In this document: positions 57,950 to 64,000 of the stretch, piece after piece
Layout of the letters: each line of letters starts with the position of its first letter
Position numbering within the stretch: position 1 is the first letter of the stretch
Source: Berberis thunbergii
Taxonomy: Eukaryota; Streptophyta; Magnoliopsida; Ranunculales; Berberidaceae
Direction of reading: 5' to 3'
NCBI GenBank assembly: GCA_003290165.1
Contig: QNQO01001860.1
Coordinates: 1 to 64,000 of the forward strand
DNA length: 64,000 nt
Position numbers and translations under genes: made by a program
Notes under the pieces: generated by a model
The model's input: only the letters and a program-made list of their open reading frames with translations
The model's database searches: none
What the model was told of the DNA's origin: nothing

Positions 57950-58328
57950 TGTCTCGTGCCATCATAACCCAAACTAGAGCATAAAGTTCGTACCCATAGG
58001 TATTCCTTCTTACTATGGTTCGGATCATTACACTTGAAACAAACACCCCTTGAAGATGATAAACCAAAATGTAACCTTAAAACTTGAGGTGGGGTTTTGA
58101 ATTGGTTGTTCGAATTGCTCACCATAGAGTTGTCTAGCCACCAGAACCCCTTGCAAGTAGAACTTATGCATCTCAAGAACTTCTCCCCCTTGTTATTTTT
58201 TGTGTTCGCAACCAGACTCTACAAATGTGCCCACAGTTTGGCATTAGACATTTGGTGCACAACCATGGACATTTCGCCGCTGTATGAATATAATCATCAC
58301 AAATTTGACAAACATCGTGGCAACCACA
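57950..58328 (-). pseudogene. CCHC/GRF zinc-finger gene fragment, right copy
   Basis: Minus-strand exon starting at 58,328 after an intact TTTTCAG acceptor: CGCHDVCQICDDYIHTAAKC, CPWLCTKC, NCGHICRVW. After one frameshift it reads GEKFLRCISSTCKGFWWLDN (GRF-type), and then VCFKCNDPNHSKKEY, a CCHC knuckle (C-X2-C-X4-H-X4-C) whose last ligand is Tyr. It goes further 3' than the left copy and keeps the splice acceptor, but lacks the MGGDQNQ first exon. A combination of knuckle and GRF is known from, for example, plant topoisomerase 3-alpha, but this protein is short and I cannot assign a family. Confidence 0.6.
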
Positions 58329-58922
58329 CTGAAAACAACATAAACATTAGAATAACATCCTCACTGTCAATAGACTTATAGAAAATGCACCTTCACTATT
58401 ATAGATAAATTAGTGTTACACCCCTCCAAAATTTGTTGTCATTGATGCCAACTATTTCTAATGGCAACCTAGCTTGCAAATATCACTTCAAAAGCCAAAA
58501 TATGACAGTTCAAGATGATTATAGAAGGTTTCGAACATTACCTTTATACATTAGTTTGAAAAAGTTATAAATAAAGATTTGATGACAATTGATGGGAGAA
58601 ACTTACAATCAACAATCATCTGGACTTAGGTCCAAGTTAGCCATTTGGGGTGAAGGGTTGAAAGGAAATAGTAGGGTGGTGTTTTGAGTCTTGGAAGTTC
58701 ATTGGGTAGCAAATGTGGAGGTGTTACTCTAATTTACAGAGCACGTACAAGTCACGTGTGGGAAGGGTAGTTCAGAAAGTATGGAAAATTGGATGGCGTG
58801 TGTGTATATGGGTCGTGTGTTTATGATAGTCAGAATGGCACGACCTACGCTGATCAAAAAAGTAAGGGATCCACTAATATTTGAACAATATGGTGTCAGA
58901 CCCTAACTAGCCTATTATGGGT

Positions 58923-58961
<39 letters not shown>
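58923..58961 (+). repeat. Run of 39 G
   Basis: An uninterrupted poly-G tract within the right arm. The matching spot in the left arm has only CCCCC. The proline-rich minus-strand frame across it is meaningless. Confidence 0.9.
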
Positions 58962-58962
<1 letters not shown>

Positions 58963-59372
58963 AGGCGTGGATCCTCTAAACTACCATTTCCTAAACTATG
59001 ATCGTAGTATTTTGAATTCGTTTTCATACATAAAAACATTATACTCACAAATATTTCAATGGATTTTTTTTTCTTGGAAAACAAGTCATATTTTAAAATA
59101 AGAACTCAATAAGCCCTTATATAATTTTGTAGCTCCTCTCCTCCAAAGCGAGCGAATCTTTGTGATCAAGCTAATGATGGAAGACTTCAAAGGTTAAAGA
59201 GTTTAGCTTTAAGCTCTCCTACCAATTCTTCATCTCCCAAAAGATGGATCCCCGGAAGAAGATGTGGATGAGCAAAGACATGCTTTGAGATAAAATTTCT
59301 TATTCCTAAAAGAATGTTTAAAAAAAATTAAAATTTGGATCGTTGTCCCTTTTTTATTTGTTTTAATAATCA

Positions 59373-60359
59373 ATTCCTGAAGGCTACATGATTGACCCTA
59401 TAGGATTAACCAAACCGAGCCCAAAGGCTACAACAATGTCGCCACTTAGCATCCTCATCGCCTCTATCTCCCACGAAGACTTGCTTTCGCTCTAGCCCAT
59501 CGCCTCCACCTCGCATGAAGACTTGTTTTCACTTAACTCTAGTCCAATCCGGTCCATCTAAGCAACTACATTCAATACCTGAAGCCTTATCAATGGTAGA
59601 GCACATGTATTTCCTAACAATTTGTTGAAAACTCACAAAATCTAACTAGTGAGTTTCGAACCCGAGACTTCTCACAAGGAGAATAGATATTGATTCAGGA
59701 GGATCCGAGACAGATGATGTTGAGCTGTCAGATATCATGTTATTGGCACTGAGATACCTTGAATTGGCAGATCAGCGCAAAGATAGTAGGAAATCGTGAT
59801 CTTTTGGGCAGTTTTGGGCGCGTTTCGGTATTTTGGCCGTAACTTTTGGCTACGGGTATCAGAATCGCGCATATAACCCCAATTCGGAAGCTATTTTTAG
59901 CGCGCACGTCATAGTCAATGAGCAACACTCGTTGCATATTTTTTCAAGGCCAAAATCCACTGTTTCCCCTTCCAAATCTACAATTTTAGTAATTTTTTTC
60001 CTTTTATGATAATATTTCATTCATCGTTTAGGAAGTGATTTTGAACCCAATTTGGGCTAGATTTTTGATAAATTGTTTCTTTTATTACGTATTTTGTTTT
60101 AGCATGATTATTAAGATTTGCTATTTTTGGTAAAATTCTAATAATCACGAGTTTTAGCTATAAAGCCGGCTTGTGGGCTGACTTGAGAGATCTTTTGATT
60201 TGAATAATTTTAATTGAACATTAGAGTGGTTTCTTTGTGTTTTTTGGGCGAATCTCTTGTGTTATTTTTCCTGTGAATTATCTGCTGAACTAGCCTGCAG
60301 AATAATCGTTATTATGCCCAACGTCAGATGTCCAACCAACTAAGCTACAATTGGTGGAC
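59373..60359 (-). mobile_element. tRNA-derived SINE copy c, split by a solo LTR
   Basis: Reverse orientation. The A box (TAGCTTAGTTGG) lies at about 60,341-60,352 and the B box (GGTTCGAAACTC) at about 59,651-59,662. Without the insertion the two come to the normal spacing. The downstream body (AAGTCTTCATGCGAGGTGGAGG and a second such unit, then GTAGCCTTCAGGAATTGATT) matches the 5.2-kb SINE. The insertion occupies 59,691-60,326. Confidence 0.75.
59691..60326. mobile_element. Solo LTR inside the SINE
   Basis: Begins TGATTCAGGAGG and ends GCCCAACGTCA, the canonical TG...CA. GATAT (59,686-59,690) and GATGT (60,327-60,331) form a 5-bp duplication with one change, and the SINE is continuous once the LTR is removed. 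It contains a GGGCGCGTTTCGG...CGGGTATCAGAATCGCGC block typical of plant LTRs. No internal retrotransposon domains remain, so it fits LTR-LTR recombination. Confidence 0.8.
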
Positions 60360-60362
60360 CAC

Positions 60363-61880
60363 CTAGAAGAATGTTGTTTTGTTTGTTATTGATATATTGT
60401 GTGTTTTTTTTTCTAGTAATATTTTGGCAACGACCCGTACAAGGAACTACAACTTGTCTGATTCCTTAATGGGATAGGTATGCAACCCATTGTTTTTAAA
60501 TCCATATCTTTGTGTCGTCCGACAAGATTTGTGAAATACATGTTCAAAACCTTTATGAGCTTAAATATATTCTCTCATAAAATTATAAATATCTAAATAT
60601 TCTACTTGGGGTTGTTTGGTTGCAGGAATCCTTTTGTTATATATATAAAATCAAGGAAATCCAATTTCATGGAATCTATGGAGGATCACTTGTGTATAAT
60701 ACAACTTTTATAAAAAAATATGGTGGAATAATAAACCTGGCAATTTGTCCCAAACATGAATAACACGACCCAAAACCAACCCCATATAAACGGGTTCGGG
60801 GTGATATGGTTTTTATTTTTGTGCCATTACAGGTTGATTCGTCTGACCGGTTTACACGAGTCGTGTTCTTGACATGTTGACCCATGTCAACCCGTTTGAC
60901 CGATTAACTTTCAGATCAAACATGTCTATCGTGTCAGTGTTTACCGGATTTTAAGAGATAATTTCAGGTTAACAGATCGTTTCATGACATTTCTAGTCAT
61001 AACAGATTTTTATGTTGAAATAGGTCGGGGCATGTCAACCCGTTTCCTGGCATATTGGGTTTTGTATTTTATTTTTCTGACCCGATAATCAAACAATCAT
61101 GACCCAAACCTTATCTATCCCTCATTAGAAAATTGCTCAAAACAAACATGGCATCTAGTCTATTTTCTCACTATTCTTCTTGTTGTTTGTTCATGAGGGA
61201 GTAGGTGAGCGTGAGCCCTTAGCATTACTCATGCAAATAACATAGCTATCAGCTTCATGTCAGTTGATGTGCTCTCCTCGCATGGTTCTATTGTATATGT
61301 CTTCAGAAAGTATCATCCCAACCAATCACACATGTTCATCTGTACTAGTTTTAGTTAATTTTTGTGAGCTGAAGTTCAAACTATATGAGCCTACCCAGTC
61401 CAGTTAAAGCTTTCCCTTGAATTCAATATATAGTAGGATCACAGGCTTAATTGATCCATCTATATTACGCTCTAAAGTATGAAACAAAAGTAAGAGATAG
61501 ATTTTGTCATTACTTAGACTAATCATGGATGCCTTTTGAAACGAAGAGAAGAGCATCCAATTAGCTCCATGTTTAGAACAATCTGCAACCCATGCTAAAT
61601 CCAAAATGTTAAGTCGAATTCGGGTTCTTTGTTCATCACTGACAACAACTAATCAAACGAGTTTAGATGACTATTCTGGCCAGGGTGTTTGGCAATGGTC
61701 AGACAAACATGCCTAGATTTTTTTTTGGGTGAGGTGACTACCACATGAAGGTGTAGGAAAAATGTGGTTCCGCAATAGCATTGCTAAATAAGCCACCAAG
61801 AGTAATGACCTAGTAAATGCGTCTATTCATTAGTCGTGCGACATATGGTTAGCTACATATTGAACAAGTCAAACGACCAT
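60363..61880. other. Intergenic with hAT-like debris
   Basis: 60,730-61,110 is rich in inverted TGACCCG/CGGGTTGAC motifs, such as TGTCAACCCGTTTG twice, as in the ends of plant hAT elements. GGGTTGTTTGGTTGCAGG at 60,610 resembles one end of the Harbinger-like MITE. No gene was recognised. Confidence 0.4.
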
Positions 61881-61881
61881 A

Positions 61882-62188
61882 CACTACACCAAATTGAATT
61901 TTTGTAACAACCCCCAAAAACAATAATACTTTTAGCTATAACAATTCACAAAACAATTTTACGCATTTTCACAACAAGTGATAAATAATTGTATGACCAT
62001 GAAGAGTATGGGCCTACAAGTGATACTATTCAATATTCATGATGATTTGATTTATTGTATCTTTTTCTTGTAACTATTTTTCATTTTTTTTTACTAATCT
62101 AGTTTTGGACTGAAATTATTTGGTGGATTATTATGCTCAAAAGTATTACTATTTTGGGAGTTGTTACAAATATGCCATTTGTGTAGTA
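61882..62188. mobile_element. CACTA (EnSpm) MITE
   Basis: Starts CACTACACCAAATTG. The reverse complement of the right end is TACTACACAAATGGC. Both then share TTTTTGTAACAAC or TATTTGTAACAAC and AGTAATACTTTTGAGC-like sequence for about 55 bp. ATA flanks both ends (61,879-61,881 and 62,189-62,191), the 3-bp duplication expected for CACTA. It is 307 bp and non-coding. Confidence 0.8.
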
Positions 62189-64000
62189 ATATGACTGCCC
62201 TCCACGCAACAATTCAGAATATATTTGATAAATCAAAACCTTCAATTTGCAGCCAATGATAGTCTTGCGACCTATGGTTAGCTGGCATTTGAGCATTTTT
62301 CAGCTCTCGCCGAAAAGACATGGCCTAAAACATGAATGTTTCCCAACTACTCGCTTGGAAATGGGCAATTAGGGGAGAAAATAAGAGAAATGCAGACATA
62401 GGGCAATCCTATTGTAGTGGAGCCTCACCAAAGCTCTCGGAATGCCTATTAGTTTTCATTTCATTACTTTGCATTTGCTTGGTATTAGTCAAAGAAAAAC
62501 AATGCTAGTTCCACAATTTTTAGTTTTTTGGTTTTTTTTTTTATTTACATGCATTTCACATACCTTATGTTACCCCATATATATTATTTACATAATTTTT
62601 CAAATATGTAAGAAAAATAAAGACTCTTTAAAAGAGTTTTAATTATAATAAGTCTTGTAAATGTAGATACCAAGCGATGCCTAGATGTCATTGAATTACT
62701 GACCAATGACCCATTAAAAAACCAAAAGCAACAAAAGTTTCCTCCATTTCTGACTATTATTTGTATTTAACATCAGATGTTTAGGTCGAACTAGTCGGGG
62801 ATACATGGTGACGATTGGGTTAGTCGATGGATGATAGAGGCCAAAATTTTGATTGGTCATAACTGAGCTCGTCCACCCACCTATCTCTTTACCCTAGGCT
62901 TATTCTTATGACACATTATCTTTTTTTTCTTTTTCGCCTTACTAGTTAGTACATATCTTCTTTTACTGCACACCACGCGCTTTCACAATTAGCGAACTGA
63001 TAAAGCACCCACATTGGTTATTAACGACCCCTCCCCAAAGAAAAATCAATATTGTGGTGCAAAATATATTGTTAGGGACTCCACATGCCAATTTATTTAT
63101 TAAGATGTACCACATGCAAATTTTACCATTACGCCTTGGCAAAATATCCAAGCATACACATGGGCATTTTACAATACCTCAAGCCTTCTAGCTCGCTGAA
63201 AAACGAAGAATACAAGAATTGAGTCACGTGGTAGTGTACCATACCAGTCGATATCGATCCGGTTCGGGTAACTAATTTCGATCCTTCTCAAATAGTGACA
63301 CCAAGAACAATTTTTCATTGATTGAAGACAAAATTACATTTAGATTTCAAAAGGGTCAACTTTTAACAACCAATAACAAAATCTAATTCATATTTTCCCA
63401 AATCAACCCCTACCACGTACAATAAAATAAAATAACACCCCATCACCTTATTTAATAATTAAAAAAAAAGACTAACTTGCTATTTTGTTGGTTCGGTATT
63501 TTTGGTATTCCAAAACTTGGAGCTGGTACCGCACCGAATAATAATGTTTTGAATAGGTTCCTTTTCCCGAACAGTACAACATTGATCTGTCCGATTCGGT
63601 CCCGGATGGTATGATACGGTTCCAAGTCGGTTTCAATTTTTTGAGAAAATTTGACCACCCCTAACAAATTTCATAATCCTTCCCATCCCTGTTAATACCG
63701 GAAAACAGATGGGTAAGAACTCAAATAAATAACATAATGCCATACGTATTACCTATAATGACAGATGCATTTCACAACTTATATAGTTGATCTATGTTAA
63801 AGCGAGTGGCAAATCAAGAGTTGATGCTTCTCAGGGAAAGGTTTAGAGCCATGTTGTGGTGGGCTCTTAAAAACTCGACGGACATATACGTAGTGCATCA
63901 AGGCTTCTTTAGATTTTTTAAGGAAAGTAATAGAATTTTGTTCTTAATGAGAGCCCCCATTACTATTTTTTATAGTACCACTCGCATCTGCAAATATTTG
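62189..64000. other. Intergenic, no gene recognised
   Basis: AT-rich. At 63,235-63,665 there are inverted GGTTCGG/CCGAAC motifs and an end CCACCCCTAAC, suggesting a decayed hAT element of about 430 bp, but no TSD is clear. Nothing coding was recognised to the window edge. Confidence 0.4.

Larger units (their letters stand above)
55844..58980. mobile_element. 3.1-kb inverted duplication carrying zinc-finger gene pieces
   Basis: TTTAGAGGATCC at 55,844 and GGATCCTCTAAA ending at 58,980 bound a long inverted repeat. The left arm (about 55,844-56,790) and the reverse of the right arm (about 58,980-58,090) align throughout: GACACCATATTGTTCAAATA, GAACTACCCTTCCCAC, TTGGCTTTTGAAGTGATATT, GGTGCATTTTCTATAAGT. 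They run on into a shared zinc-finger coding region. The 1.3-kb spacer is GTTGTTATGG-rich and unrelated between arms. Candidate explanations are a Mutator-like element with very long TIRs that took up a host gene, or an inverted segmental duplication. No matching TSD was found next to the ends. Confidence 0.75.

Noticed and set aside
58896..59084. Proline-run open frame
   Set aside because: It is the reverse reading of the 39-G tract.
1..64000. CRISPR arrays, operons, bacterial or organellar genes
   Set aside because: No regularly spaced repeats and no such genes; all signals are plant nuclear.

Overview
This is plant nuclear DNA: AT-rich, with spliceosomal introns and a dense scatter of LINE, LTR, hAT, Mutator-like, CACTA, Tourist-like and SINE remnants. 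The two host genes resemble their eudicot orthologs, and the long TE-filled introns suggest a woody eudicot with a medium or large genome. I cannot name the species.

Layout. 1-1,870 holds no recognisable gene. 1,875-4,975 (+) is a group IIc WRKY gene whose DNA-binding exons and C-terminus match WRKY12, a regulator of pith/secondary-wall formation and flowering. Its 5' exon carries frame breaks. 4,976-10,300 is intergenic: a tRNA-derived SINE, a degraded second SINE copy, a Copia gag remnant, a Tourist-like MITE split by a 1.17-kb hAT element with a perfect 8-bp TSD, and a Harbinger-like MITE.

10,324-51,129 (+) is one host gene of about 41 kb: ALG12/EBS4, the ER dolichyl-P-mannose:Man7GlcNAc2-PP-dolichol alpha-1,6-mannosyltransferase. 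I could thread 20 exons (1,515 nt, 504 residues) in one unbroken frame with GT/AG junctions. Only about 3.7% of the locus is coding. Its introns hold two related hAT MITEs in opposite orientation, a larger hAT relic with a transposase C-terminus, a LINE interrupted by a second LINE that is itself interrupted by a hAT MITE, a Mutator-like MITE with a TIR of about 57 bp, antisense LINE fragments including a fairly fresh one with an open RNase H frame, a Copia remnant, and several tandem repeats.

51,130-64,000 is intergenic. Its main feature is a 3.1-kb inverted duplication (55,844-58,980). The arms are roughly 0.9 kb and each carries a decayed piece of a CCHC/GRF zinc-finger gene; the right arm has a run of 39 G. 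Further on are a reverse SINE split by a solo LTR (TG...CA ends, near-perfect 5-bp TSD) and a short CACTA MITE with a 3-bp TSD.

The two host genes are not functionally linked in any way the sequence shows. I found no RNA genes, CRISPR arrays or operons. Element boundaries rest on TIR/TSD matches read by eye; family names come from recognising protein motifs, not from database searches.
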